DNA from: Stenotrophomonas maltophilia R551-3
GTDB taxonomy: Bacteria; Pseudomonadota; Gammaproteobacteria; Xanthomonadales; Xanthomonadaceae
Assembly (NCBI RefSeq): GCF_000020665.1
Contig: NC_011071.1
Coordinates: 2,346,501 to 2,410,500, forward strand
Reading direction: 5' to 3'
Length of the DNA: 64,000 bases
In this document: piece after piece, positions 48,619 to 57,715 of the stretch
How the letters are laid out: each line of letters starts with the position of its first letter
Numbering within the stretch: position 1 is the stretch's first letter
Notes under the pieces: model-generated
What the model was told of the DNA's origin: nothing
Databases searched by the model: none
What the model saw: the letters and a program-made list of their open reading frames with translations, nothing else
Made by a program: the position numbers and the translations under genes

Positions 48619-51378
48619 ATGAGCCTGCTCAACGCCTGGTTCAATGCCTTCCTGCGCAGCCGTCGCGCAGGCAACCTGTTCGGCCGTCGCGCCATGCCCG
48701 AAGCCGGCTTCGGCCCGGGCAGTGCCGAGGCCGCACCGTTCGCGCTTACCACCGGCCTGGTCACCCTGTCGCAGCTGGACGAGCCGCGCCTGCTGGCTGC
48801 GCTCGACTCGCACGTCGATGGCCTCAGCCCGCACGAGGCCGAGGAGCGGCTGGTCACGCTCGGCCCCAACGAGGTCGATCACGAAAAGCCGCTGCCGTGG
48901 TGGCGCCATCTGTGGCAGTGCTACCGCAACCCGTTCAACCTGCTGCTGACCGTGCTGGCGGCGGTGTCCTGGCTGACCGAGGACATCAAGGCCACTGTGG
49001 TGATTGGTGCGATGGTGCTGCTGTCCACGCTGATCCGCTTCGTGCAGGAAGGCCGTTCCAACCGTGCCGCCGAGCGGCTGAAGGCACTGGTCGGCAATAC
49101 CGCACGCGTGCTGCGTCGCAATCCGGGCACCGAGGCGGCCGATGTGGCCGACCAGTACTTCGGTGCGCACCTGCACAGCCGTCGCCCGGCGCGGTTGCTG
49201 GACCTGCCGATCCGTGAGCTGGTGCCCGGTGATCACATCGTGCTGTCCGCCGGCGACATGATTCCAGCCGACTGCCGCGTGCTGACCGCCAAGGATCTGT
49301 TCGTGGCGCAGGCAGCGATGACCGGCGAGTCGCTGCCGGTGGAGAAGTTCGCGCACCCGGGCGATGGCCTGGCCGGTCTGCTGGAGCAGCACAACCTGCT
49401 GTTCATGGGCACCAATGTGGTGTCCGGCACCGCCACCGCCGTGGTGCTGGCCACCGGCAACCGTACCTACTTCGGCACCCTGGCCCAGCGCAGCACCGCC
49501 ACCGACCGCGCGCCGACCGCGTTCCAGGCCGGCGTCAACAGCGTCAGCTGGCTGCTGATCCGCTTCGCGCTGGTGATGGTGCCGTTCGTGCTGCTGATCA
49601 ACGGCTGGACCAAGGGCGACTGGACCGAGGCGTTCCTGTTCGCGCTGTCGGTGGCGGTGGGCCTGACCCCGGAAATGCTGCCGATGATCGTCACCTCCAC
49701 CCTGGCCAAGGGTGCGGTGCTGCTGTCGCGGCGCAAGGTGATCGTCAAGCGCTTGGATGCGATCCAGAACTTCGGCGCGATGGAAGTGCTGTGCACCGAC
49801 AAGACCGGCACCCTCACCCAGGACAAGATCGCGCTGGAACGGCAAACCGACGTGTTCGGCCACGATTCGGAGGATGTGCTGAAGTTTGCCTATCTCAACA
49901 GCCATTTCCAGACCGGGCTGATCAACCTGCTCGACCGTGCGGTGCTGGAGCACGTGGAGCTGCAGAGCTCGCTGCGGCTGTCGCAGGACTACCACAAGGT
50001 GGATGAGATTCCGTTCGACTTCGAGCGCCGCCGCATGTCGGTGGTGGTGTCCGAACGCGAGGACCACCATGAGCTGATCTGCAAGGGTGCGGTGGAGGAA
50101 ATGCTGGCGGTGTGCAGCACGGTGCGTGAGAACGGCGAGGACAAGCCGTTGGATGAGCAGCGGCTGGCGCGCGTGCGGCAGACCACCGAGGAACTGAACG
50201 AACAGGGCCTGCGCGTGGTAGCGGTGGCGATGAAGGAGACCGCCGCCAGCCAGACCGTGTATTCGCAGGCCGACGAATGCGGGCTGACCCTGGTCGGCTA
50301 CGTGGCCTTCCTCGATCCGCCCAAGGAATCAGCCGCACAGGCATTGCAGGCGCTGGCCGCGCATGGCGTGGAAGTGAAGGTGTTCACCGGTGACAACGAA
50401 CTGGTGACCGCCCGCGTCTGCGCGCAGGTCGGGCTGGAGGCAGACACCATTCTGACCGGTCCGCAGATCGAGCGCATGGATGACGGCGCGCTGTCGCGGG
50501 CATTGCACCACCACCGCGTGTTTGCTCGCCTGACCCCGCTGCACAAGGAGCGCCTTGTGCGCGAGCTGCGTGCGCAGGGCAAGGTGGTCGGTTTCCTCGG
50601 CGACGGCATCAACGATGCGCCGGCACTGCGTGCTGCGGACATCGGCATCAGCGTGGACAGTGCGGTGGACATCGCCAAGGAGGCGGCCGACATCATCCTG
50701 CTGGAAAAGAACCTGATGGTGCTGGAGGAAGGTGTCATCCAGGGCCGGCGCACGTTCAACAACATGCTGAAGTACATCCGCATGACTGCCAGCTCCAACT
50801 TCGGCAACGTGTTCTCGGTGCTGGTGGCCTCGGCCTTCCTGCCGTTCCTGCCGATGCTGCCACTGCAGCTGCTGGTACAGAACCTGCTGTACGACATCTC
50901 GCAGATCGCCATTCCGTTCGACAACGTGGACGAGGAGCTGGTGCGCAAGCCGCTGAAGTGGAACCCGGCAGACATTGGCCGCTTCATGGTGTTCTTCGGG
51001 CCGATCAGCTCGATCTTCGACCTGAGCTGCTTCGCGCTGATGTGGTACGTGTTCGATGCGCGCACACCGGCCGACCAGGGCCTGTTCCAGTCCGGCTGGT
51101 TCGTGGTCGGCCTGCTGACCCAGACGCTCATCGTGCACATGATCCGTACGCCGAAGGTGCCGTTCCTGCAGAGCATCGCCGCACCGCCGCTGCTGGTGAT
51201 GACCGGCCTGATCATGGCCATAGGCGTGGCCCTGCCGATGAGCCCGCTGGCTGGCTACTTCAAGCTGCAGGCCCTGCCGACCGGCTACTGGCCGTTCCTG
51301 GTGGCGATCCTGTTCGGCTACGCGGTGCTGACCACTGTGCTGAAGAAGATCTACATCCGTCGTTACGGCTGGCAGTAA
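48619..51378 (+). CDS. mgtA: Magnesium-importing P-type ATPase
   Basis: The ATPase has 919 residues, close to the MgtA length. It has the actuator motif TGESLPVEKF, phosphorylation motif DKTGTLTQDK, hinge GDGINDAPAL and about ten transmembrane helices (two N-terminal pairs and six C-terminal). P3B-type ATPases import Mg2+ across the inner membrane when it is scarce. CAAGGAG lies 8 bp before the ATG. The MgtL-like leader upstream and the MgtC gene downstream support the call. Confidence 0.92.
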   Translation: MSLLNAWFNAFLRSRRAGNLFGRRAMPEAGFGPGSAEAAPFALTTGLVTLSQLDEPRLLAALDSHVDGLSPHEAEERLVTLGPNEVDHEKPLPWWRHLWQCYRNPFNLLLTVLAAVSWLTEDIKATVVIGAMVLLSTLIRFVQEGRSNRAAERLKALVGNTARVLRRNPGTEAADVADQYFGAHLHSRRPARLLDLPIRELVPGDHIVLSAGDMIPADCRVLTAKDLFVAQAAMTGESLPVEKFAHPGDGLAGLLEQHNLLFMGTNVVSGTATAVVLATGNRTYFGTLAQRSTATDRAPTAFQAGVNSVSWLLIRFALVMVPFVLLINGWTKGDWTEAFLFALSVAVGLTPEMLPMIVTSTLAKGAVLLSRRKVIVKRLDAIQNFGAMEVLCTDKTGTLTQDKIALERQTDVFGHDSEDVLKFAYLNSHFQTGLINLLDRAVLEHVELQSSLRLSQDYHKVDEIPFDFERRRMSVVVSEREDHHELICKGAVEEMLAVCSTVRENGEDKPLDEQRLARVRQTTEELNEQGLRVVAVAMKETAASQTVYSQADECGLTLVGYVAFLDPPKESAAQALQALAAHGVEVKVFTGDNELVTARVCAQVGLEADTILTGPQIERMDDGALSRALHHHRVFARLTPLHKERLVRELRAQGKVVGFLGDGINDAPALRAADIGISVDSAVDIAKEAADIILLEKNLMVLEEGVIQGRRTFNNMLKYIRMTASSNFGNVFSVLVASAFLPFLPMLPLQLLVQNLLYDISQIAIPFDNVDEELVRKPLKWNPADIGRFMVFFGPISSIFDLSCFALMWYVFDARTPADQGLFQSGWFVVGLLTQTLIVHMIRTPKVPFLQSIAAPPLLVMTGLIMAIGVALPMSPLAGYFKLQALPTGYWPFLVAILFGYAVLTTVLKKIYIRRYGWQ

Positions 51379-51409
51379 GCGCTCGCCGCCTGGTCCAGGG
51401 AGAAGCAGA

Positions 51410-52147
51410 ATGGACATCAATCCGAACCTGCCGGCGTTCAACGCCGGCGCGACCCTGAGCTCGCTGATCAGCCTCTCGGTGGCCTTCGTGCTTGGCACCG
51501 TCATCGGCCTGGAGCGGCAGCTGCGCCAACGCACCGCCGGCCTGCGCACCAATACCCTGGTGGCGGTGGGTGCTGCCGTCTTCGTCGACCTCGCCGTGCG
51601 TTTCCACGACCTGTACGGCGGCCCGCCGTCGCCACTGCACGTGGTGGCCTATGTGATCTCCGGTGTGGGCTTCCTCGGCGCCGGCGCGATCATGAAGGAC
51701 GGCGCGCAGGTGTCTGGCCTCAATACCGCCGCCACCCTGTGGGGCTCGGCGGCAGTGGGTGCCTGCGCGGGTATCAAGCTGCTGCCGGAGGCGGTACTGG
51801 CGGCCGTGTTCGTGCTGGCCGCCAACACCCTGCTGCGGCCGGTGGTGAACCGCATCCAGCGGCAGCCGTTGCCGGAGGCGTTCAGCGAGGCGACCTATGC
51901 GATCAACGTGGTCTGCCAGCGTGAGCAGCAGGCCGAGGTGCTGGACCAGCTGTTGCTGCTGCTGGAGCAGGCGCACTACCCGGTGCGCGCGGTGGACCAG
52001 CGCCCTTTCGGCGAGCGCGACGTGGAGATCGAGGCGGTGCTGTATGCCACCACGGTGGACGCCGGTGAACTGGATGCGGTACTGGCCACGCTGGCGACCA
52101 CCCCCGGCGTGCTGCAGGGATTCTGGAACGCCAGCCTGGAAGAATAG
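51410..52147 (+). CDS. mgtC: MgtC/SapB-family inner-membrane protein
   Basis: The protein has 245 residues. Four to five N-terminal helices contain VLGTVIGLERQLRQRTAGLR and YVISGVGFLGAGAIMKDG, the MgtC family core. A C-terminal ACT-like cytoplasmic domain (DQLLLLLEQAHYPVRAVDQR) follows. MgtC helps survival in low magnesium and inhibits ATP synthase in Salmonella. CAGGGAG precedes the ATG, 31 bp after mgtA, so the two are one operon. Confidence 0.85.
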   Translation: MDINPNLPAFNAGATLSSLISLSVAFVLGTVIGLERQLRQRTAGLRTNTLVAVGAAVFVDLAVRFHDLYGGPPSPLHVVAYVISGVGFLGAGAIMKDGAQVSGLNTAATLWGSAAVGACAGIKLLPEAVLAAVFVLAANTLLRPVVNRIQRQPLPEAFSEATYAINVVCQREQQAEVLDQLLLLLEQAHYPVRAVDQRPFGERDVEIEAVLYATTVDAGELDAVLATLATTPGVLQGFWNASLEE

Positions 52148-52222
52148 GTAGCGCGGGGCCATGCCCCGCGAGCGCGCAGCGCGGAGCCGGACGCATTCCG
52201 CCGGGCATGGCCCGGCGCTACC
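52146..52222. repeat. SMAG repeat pair (GGTAGCGCGGGGCCATG type)
   Basis: The left arm has GCGGGGCCATGCCCCGC and the right arm CCGGGCATGGCCCGGCGCTA. The left edge overlaps the mgtC stop. The same right-arm sequence is found inside the receptor gene at 40239-40262. Confidence 0.78.
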
Positions 52223-52276
52223 GGAACCCAGGGCCACCTTTGCTATTCTTCCACCCCACGCTTGGGAGCTTCCTCG

Positions 52277-53332
52277 ATGCCATCGCTGTCGCCCCGCCGC
52301 CCTCTGGTGCTGCTGGCCCTGATCGTCGTGATGGCGGCGATCTTCCTGGTCGATACCGTCACCGACTACGCCGTGGCGGCCGCCTGCTTCTACGCAGCGG
52401 TCATCCTCGCCGCATCGCGCGTACTGGCCGCGCGCGGGCTGATTAGCCTGGCCATCGCCTGCATCGCACTCACCGCCCTGAGCTTCTTCCTCACCCGCTT
52501 CGGCACCTACCGCATCGGCCTGGTCAATTCGGTGATCGGCATGCTGGTGATCGGCATCACCACCTACCTTGCGTTGAAGATGGAAGCGGCCAAGGCTGCG
52601 GTGCAGGAAGCACAGGGCCGGTTGCTGCGGGTGGCGCGCGCATCAACCGTGGGCGAGCTGACCACATCAATCGCCCATGAAGTGAACCAGCCGCTGGCGG
52701 CGATCGCCAGCAGCGCCGAAGCCTGCCAGCGCTGGCTGGCACAGGACCCACCGAACGTGGACAAGGCACGGCAGACCGTGGCCCGCATCCTGGCCGATGC
52801 GCATCGCGCTGGTGACGTGATCGCCCGCATCCGCGGCCTGACCCAGGGTGCGGCACCGGAACGACGCGCCTTCGACCTGAACCAGGCGGTGGAGGAAATG
52901 CTGGCGCTGTCGCGCAGCGAGCTGGACCAGCACGGCGTGACCGTGGCCCTGCTGCTCGATGCCGACCTGCCGCTGGTGCAGGCCGATCGCGTGCAGGTGC
53001 AGCAGGTGATCGGCAACCTGATCCTCAATGCGGTGGACGCGATGGAAGCAGTGCCGGCTGCCGACCGCCGCCTGTCCCTGTTGACCCAACGCGACGGACA
53101 GCGGATCAGCCTCAGCGTGCGCGACCGCGGTGTCGGCCTGCCAATCGACCATCCTGAGCGCGTGTTCGATGCGTTCTGGACCACCAAGTCACACGGGTTG
53201 GGGCTGGGATTGAGCCTGAGCCGTTCCATGATCGAAGCCAATGAGGGCAGGATCCGAGCCGAGCGCCCCAGCGGCGGAGGTGCCTGCTTTGTGTTTGACC
53301 TGCCCGTTGCCACGGAACTCCCCCATGCGTAA
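52277..53332 (+). CDS. Membrane sensor histidine kinase (FixL-like, without PAS)
   Basis: The kinase has 351 residues. Four hydrophobic helices fill residues 8-105 (LVLLALIVVMAAIFLVDTVT; GLVNSVIGMLVIGITTYLAL). There is no PAS domain. HisKA has phospho-His in SIAHEVNQPLAAIASSAEAC, and HATPase has NLILNAVDAME and HGLGLGLSLSRSMIE. The stimulus may be sensed within the membrane. It overlaps its response regulator by 8 bp. Confidence 0.83.
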   Translation: MPSLSPRRPLVLLALIVVMAAIFLVDTVTDYAVAAACFYAAVILAASRVLAARGLISLAIACIALTALSFFLTRFGTYRIGLVNSVIGMLVIGITTYLALKMEAAKAAVQEAQGRLLRVARASTVGELTTSIAHEVNQPLAAIASSAEACQRWLAQDPPNVDKARQTVARILADAHRAGDVIARIRGLTQGAAPERRAFDLNQAVEEMLALSRSELDQHGVTVALLLDADLPLVQADRVQVQQVIGNLILNAVDAMEAVPAADRRLSLLTQRDGQRISLSVRDRGVGLPIDHPERVFDAFWTTKSHGLGLGLSLSRSMIEANEGRIRAERPSGGGACFVFDLPVATELPHA

Positions 53333-53966
53333 GCCCGCTGCACCCGCCGCCGATCCAGCGCCCATCGTCTACGTGATCGACGACGATCCGTCGGTGCGCG
53401 CCGCGCTGGAAGACCTGCTGGCCTCGATGGGCCTGCAGGTACGGGCCTTCGCCTCCACCCAGGCATTCCTCGAGCACGAACTGGAAGATGCACCGGCCTG
53501 CCTGGTGCTGGATGTGCGCATGCCCGGCCAGAGTGGGCTGGAGTTCCATCGCACGATGGGCAGCCACGGCCTGCAGCTGCCGGTGGTGTTCATCACCGGC
53601 CACGGCGACATCGCGATGGGCGTCAACGCGATCAAGGACGGTGCCATCGAGTTCCTGACCAAGCCGTTTCGTGACCAGGAACTGCTGGATGCGATCCACA
53701 AGGGGATCGACATCGACCGCCAGCGCCGTCGTGACGGCGAGGCGCTGGACGCCCTGCAGCAGCGCTGGAACACCCTCAATGCCGGCGAGCGCGAGGTGGT
53801 CGATGGTGTGGTGCGCGGCCGCCTCAACAAGCAGATCGCCGGCGATCTCGATGTCAGCGAGATCACGGTGAAGGTGCGCCGCGCGCAGGTGATGCGCAAG
53901 ATGGGCGCGCGTACGCTGGTTGACCTGGTGCGCATGTACGACCGCTTGCAGGCGGGCACCCCATGA
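53325..53966 (+). CDS. FixJ/NarL-type response regulator
   Basis: The protein has 213 residues. The receiver has YVIDDDPSVR, phospho-Asp in LVLDVRMPG, Thr in FITGHGDIAMG and Lys in TKPFRDQ, and GLEFHRTMG fits FixJ. The C-terminal LuxR-type HTH has LNAGEREVVDGVVRGRLNKQ. It pairs with the overlapping kinase gene. The ATG at 53325 was chosen because it gives the standard FixJ opening. Its stop overlaps the DUF1697 start by 4 bp. Confidence 0.83.
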   Translation: MRKPAAPAADPAPIVYVIDDDPSVRAALEDLLASMGLQVRAFASTQAFLEHELEDAPACLVLDVRMPGQSGLEFHRTMGSHGLQLPVVFITGHGDIAMGVNAIKDGAIEFLTKPFRDQELLDAIHKGIDIDRQRRRDGEALDALQQRWNTLNAGEREVVDGVVRGRLNKQIAGDLDVSEITVKVRRAQVMRKMGARTLVDLVRMYDRLQAGTP

Positions 53967-54508
53967 GCGTGCACGTCGCGCTGCTGCGTGCGGTGAATGT
54001 GGGAGGTACCGGCAAGCTGCCAATGGTCGAACTGGTGGCGATGTGCGAGGACGCAGGCTTCACCGACGTCCGCACCTATATCGCCAGCGGCAACGTGGTG
54101 TTCCGCAGCGGACTTGACGAAGCCGGCGTGCGGAAAGCCCTTGGCCAACGGCTACAGGCCTATGCAGGAAAACCGGTGGGTGTGCTGGTGCGCTCGGCAG
54201 CCGAGATCGCGGCGGTTGCCGCCGGCAATCCGTTCCCGCACGCCGCCGGCAATCGCGTGGTCGCGCTGTTCGTGGATGAGGCACTGCCCACTGATCCCTT
54301 GACCGGGGTGACCGGCCTGCGCGATGAGCAGCTGGTGCTGGGTACCCGCGAGATCTTCGTCCACTATGGCGACGGCATGGCCGACTCACGCCTGCGGATT
54401 CCCTATGCCCAGCAAGGCACCGCCCGCAACCTCAACACGGTGGGCAAGCTTGCAGCAATGGCCGCCGCGCTTGGCCAGGCCACCTCAGACAGTAGAGGGC
54501 GGCGGTAG
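53963..54508 (+). CDS. DUF1697-family protein
   Basis: The protein has 181 residues. HVALLRAVNVGGTGKLPMVE at the start and TYIASGNVVFRS, with RNLNTVGKLAAM near the end, are the DUF1697 signature. The function of the family is unknown. It is translationally coupled to the response regulator upstream. Its TAG stop forms part of the GTAG of a SMAG repeat. Confidence 0.83.
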   Translation: MSVHVALLRAVNVGGTGKLPMVELVAMCEDAGFTDVRTYIASGNVVFRSGLDEAGVRKALGQRLQAYAGKPVGVLVRSAAEIAAVAAGNPFPHAAGNRVVALFVDEALPTDPLTGVTGLRDEQLVLGTREIFVHYGDGMADSRLRIPYAQQGTARNLNTVGKLAAMAAALGQATSDSRGRR

Positions 54509-54593
54509 AGTCGACTGTCAGTCGACTATCGCGCGCAGCGCGGGATTCTCCGCAACCTTGTGGAAGAGCAGTCGACTAACAGTCGACTCTACC
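54504..54593. repeat. SMAG repeat pair (GTAGAGTCGACTG type)
   Basis: GTAGAGTCGACTGTCAGTCG faces AGTCGACTAACAGTCGACTC. It fills the gap between convergent DUF1697 and ltrA genes and probably terminates both. Confidence 0.8.
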
Positions 54594-54619
54594 CGGCACG
54601 TGCTGGATACCGGACAAGA

Positions 54620-55792
54620 TCACGCTCGTTGCAGGCGGTGCTTCAACCGCGTATCCATCAGCCCCACCGCCAGCAGCACCGCACTGGTCAGCCAGCCAGC
54701 GGCCAGCAGATGGGTCTGCGGCAATACGAAACCCATCACGCCCAGTGCCACCGCACCGATCAGATGCGAGTACGGTGCGCGACCGTACACCACGCGCTTG
54801 TACAGCGCGCTGCCCAGCAGGTAGATCAACGGGCCGGCCACCAGCACGGCCGCATACACCGACGTCACCGCGGCATGCGGGTGGTCCATGACCAGGTCAT
54901 TGCCCACCGCCGTAGCGATGATCCCGGCGATCAGCAGCGCGTGCACATAATGGAAGTTGGCCCCCATCCGCCCGGGGTCTTCAGCATGGCTGATGGCCTC
55001 GGTGGCGTCGCGGCTGGAGATGCCGAAGTACAGCCACCACATGGCGATCGTGCCGGCGAAGGTGGCAAGCACCGCCGACACCACCGCCCCGCTCCACTGC
55101 TCGACTTCGCTGAGCACACCGCCGGTCGCCAGCAGCGTCTCGCCCAGTGCGACGATGACGAACAGCTGGCAGCGCTCGGCCAGATGCCCGCCCTCGATGG
55201 TCCACTCGCGGGTGTGCGAACGGCCCAGCCCCGGGAACGCGAAGCCGAACATCGGCGAGACGTACTCGCAGGCCACCGCCACCGCCCACAGCGCCAGCCG
55301 CGTATTGCCCTCGGCTGCCGCGCCTGCCAGCCAGAAGCAGGCCGATACGCTCACCCAGGCCAGCATGCGGCGGAAGTTCGGCGCCAGCGGATGCGTGCGA
55401 CCGACCTCCAGCAACACGAAGGCGGTGCGCCCGACCTGCATGGTGGCGTAGGCCCCGGCAAACACCCAGGCGCGATCGGCGAAGGCCTCGGGAATGGACG
55501 ACGACATCAGCAAAGCCAACAGCATGGTGGCAAACAGCAGGCCACGGATGCGCGGTGCCTCCGGATCGAACCAGTTGCTGACCCAGCAGGCGTACTGCCA
55601 GCCCAGCCACACCGCAAACCACAGCACCAGGGTCTGCAGCACGCCGGCCAAGTCCAGATGGTGCAACAGGTGGTGGCTGAGCTGGGTGACCGCGAACACG
55701 TAGACCAGGTCGAAGAACAGTTCTTCGTAGGTCACGCGGGCGTGGTGGCCGTCGCGCTGGCGCAGGGCCGGCAATCGCAGTCGTGTACTCAT
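54620..55792 (-). CDS. ltrA: Low-temperature-requirement (LtrA) family membrane protein
   Basis: The protein has 390 residues and about ten or eleven helices. VTYEELFFDLVYVFAVTQLS near the N-terminus and ERCQLFVIVALGETLLATGG in the middle are the LtrA family marks. The biochemical role is unknown; the name comes from a cold-sensitive Listeria mutant. GGAAGG precedes the ATG. It is the second gene of a two-gene minus-strand operon. Confidence 0.85.
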   Translation of the reverse strand: MSTRLRLPALRQRDGHHARVTYEELFFDLVYVFAVTQLSHHLLHHLDLAGVLQTLVLWFAVWLGWQYACWVSNWFDPEAPRIRGLLFATMLLALLMSSSIPEAFADRAWVFAGAYATMQVGRTAFVLLEVGRTHPLAPNFRRMLAWVSVSACFWLAGAAAEGNTRLALWAVAVACEYVSPMFGFAFPGLGRSHTREWTIEGGHLAERCQLFVIVALGETLLATGGVLSEVEQWSGAVVSAVLATFAGTIAMWWLYFGISSRDATEAISHAEDPGRMGANFHYVHALLIAGIIATAVGNDLVMDHPHAAVTSVYAAVLVAGPLIYLLGSALYKRVVYGRAPYSHLIGAVALGVMGFVLPQTHLLAAGWLTSAVLLAVGLMDTRLKHRLQRA

Positions 55793-55801
55793 GGCCTTCC
55801 T

Positions 55802-56068
55802 TCAGCGCGCCAGGCGCCAGTAGAGCAGACCGGCCAGCAGGGCCGGCACCGCGAACACCAGCAGCAGGATCGGCAGTTCTTCACGAACCCCGTAGCCGGC
55901 CTTGCTGACGCCCACCCACAGGTTGGCCACCGTCACCAACAGCCAGGTGGCAATGAACGCGATCAGGGCCGTGGGCAGCTGTGAGGTGCCTACGCTCCAC
56001 AGCCGTCCGAACAACAGGAACACTCCCAACAGCACAATGCCGCCCACCATCACCAGAAGCACATGCAT
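55802..56068 (-). CDS. Small inner-membrane protein upstream of ltrA
   Basis: The product has 88 residues with three helices (VLLVMVGGIVLLGVFLLFG; TALIAFIATWLLVTVANLWV; LPILLLVFAVPALLAGLLYW). AGGAGG lies 6 bp before the ATG. The ltrA gene follows 9 bp later, so they are co-transcribed. I recognise no characterised family. Confidence 0.72.
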   Translation of the reverse strand: MHVLLVMVGGIVLLGVFLLFGRLWSVGTSQLPTALIAFIATWLLVTVANLWVGVSKAGYGVREELPILLLVFAVPALLAGLLYWRLAR

Positions 56069-56271
56069 GGTCCACCTCCTTGAGCCTGCAGGCAGGCTAG
56101 CCGTGGGCGATTCTGCGCTCCAGCCGATGATCGTGGATTCACTTTCCAGACGCGGCGAACAATCGCCCTGACGATCGCGGCATGGCAAACGAGAACAGTT
56201 CCCATTAGTATTGCGTCATTGCGCAGGGATGACCTCCCGGCACCCGCCTCTCACCCTTGCTGCCCGTCCGG

Positions 56272-56796
56272 ATGTCCCAGCCGACACTTCCCCGCCCACC
56301 TGCGCTGCCGCTGGTGACCTCGCTGGTGCGCCACTACGAGGAACTGGTGGACTACCTGCATCGCCGGTTCCGCTCGCCCGGGCTGGCCCGCGAAGTGGTG
56401 CACGATGTCTGTGTGCGCCTGCTGGAACGCCCGGCCGCGCATGACGCCCGCCAACCGATCGCGCTGCTGCGCAGGATCGCCCACGATGCGGCGGTCGACC
56501 GCTGCCGCGCCGAGGATCTGCGCCGGCACTGGGTGGAGCCCCGCGCCGAGCTTCCCGAAGGCGCCTGCGAGCGCCCCGGACCTGAGCGCCAGGCGCAGGG
56601 CCAGCAGGCGCTGCAGCGGCTGACCACCAGCATCGAGCGCATGCCCTGCCGGCGGCAGCAGGTGTTCATCCTGCACAAGATCCACGAGCTGCCCCAGGCC
56701 GAGGTGGCGCAGCGGATGGGCATCGGCCTGAAGGCAGTGGAACGTCATCTGCGCCTGGCCATGGCCGACTGCCGGCTGCACGGTGCGCTGTGGTGA
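56272..56796 (+). CDS. FecI-like ECF sigma factor
   Basis: The product has 174 residues. Region 2 has LVRHYEELVDYLHRRFRSPG and AREVVHDVCVRLLER. Region 4 has MPCRRQQVFILHKIHELPQA and KAVERHLRLAMADC. It is followed by a coupled FecR-like anti-sigma gene and a TonB receptor with an STN domain, the classic surface-signalling triad for iron uptake. No Fur box was evident upstream by eye. The ATG at 56272 precedes the conserved opening. Confidence 0.85.
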   Translation: MSQPTLPRPPALPLVTSLVRHYEELVDYLHRRFRSPGLAREVVHDVCVRLLERPAAHDARQPIALLRRIAHDAAVDRCRAEDLRRHWVEPRAELPEGACERPGPERQAQGQQALQRLTTSIERMPCRRQQVFILHKIHELPQAEVAQRMGIGLKAVERHLRLAMADCRLHGALW

Positions 56797-57644
56797 GCCC
56801 TGCATCACCCGATCCGGCAACGCCGTCGGCGCCCGCCGAACCGTCCGCCGAGGACACGCTCGATCAGCACCGGGAGGCACTGAAGGAACGCTTCCCGTTG
56901 CCAGGCCCGGAGCAGTTGCAGCGGCGGCGCGGCGGATCTGGCGCGAAACGGGTACTGCCGGTGCTGTTGCTGGCGGCCGCCGCGCTGCTGCTGGCCGACC
57001 CGGCCTGGCAGGTGCGTGACTACCAGACCGCCGTCGGCGAGCGCCGCGACATCGAGCTGCCGGACGGCAGCCGCGTGCTGCTCGACGCGGGAACCCACCT
57101 GCAGGTCCGTCGCCATCTGCGTTCGCGGCAGGTGCTGCTGGCGCAGGGCCATGCGCGCTTCGAGGTGCAGCATTCGGCGTGGCGCCGCTTCCAGGTCGAT
57201 GCCGGGCCGGTACAGGTACGCAACTACGGCACGGTGTTCGATGTTGACCGCCAGGGCGATCTCAGCGAAGTCACGCTGTGGCGCGGCGAGGTCGGTGTCA
57301 GCGTGGATGGCGGCGACACCGAGCAGCGGCTGAAGCCGGGGCAGCGCCTGCTGGCCCAGCCAGGCTCGCTGTCTCCGCCGGAAGCCGTGGATCCGGACCG
57401 GGCCGACTGGACCACCGGCCGGCTGCAGTTCGACCGCATGCCACTGAGCGAGGTGCTGCGCATCCTGCAGCGCTATCACGACCGTCCGATCGTGCTGGAC
57501 GACCCGGCACTGGGTCCGCTGCAGGTGTCGGGCGTGTTCGATGCCGATCGTGCCGAGACGGCGGTCGCCTTGTTGCCGGAGATCCTGCCGGTCCAGGTGC
57601 ATACCGCCGCCGACGGCAGCCTGCATCTGCGCGCCCGCGATTGA
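56793..57644 (+). CDS. FecR-like anti-sigma/transmembrane signalling protein
   Basis: The protein has 283 residues from a GTG that overlaps the sigma-factor stop by 4 bp. A short cytoplasmic part, one transmembrane helix (VLPVLLLAAAALLLADPAW) and a periplasmic FecR domain (ERRDIELPDGSRVLLDAGTH) are followed by a DUF4974/STN-like end (LQFDRMPLSEVLRILQRYHD). It carries the signal from the loaded receptor to the sigma factor. The cytoplasmic segment is long and Pro/Glu-rich. Confidence 0.85.
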   Translation: MSPASPDPATPSAPAEPSAEDTLDQHREALKERFPLPGPEQLQRRRGGSGAKRVLPVLLLAAAALLLADPAWQVRDYQTAVGERRDIELPDGSRVLLDAGTHLQVRRHLRSRQVLLAQGHARFEVQHSAWRRFQVDAGPVQVRNYGTVFDVDRQGDLSEVTLWRGEVGVSVDGGDTEQRLKPGQRLLAQPGSLSPPEAVDPDRADWTTGRLQFDRMPLSEVLRILQRYHDRPIVLDDPALGPLQVSGVFDADRAETAVALLPEILPVQVHTAADGSLHLRARD

Positions 57645-57715
57645 TTGCCACGCCGAGGGTGGGTTGCGCGCCGTCCCATCCGGCAAGTGCTTGAACCCTT
57701 CCGAAGGACCCCCGC

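Noticed and set aside
48454..50070. 538-codon open frame opposite mgtA
   Set aside because: It is His/Gln/Arg-rich shadow sequence under a clear P-type ATPase gene.
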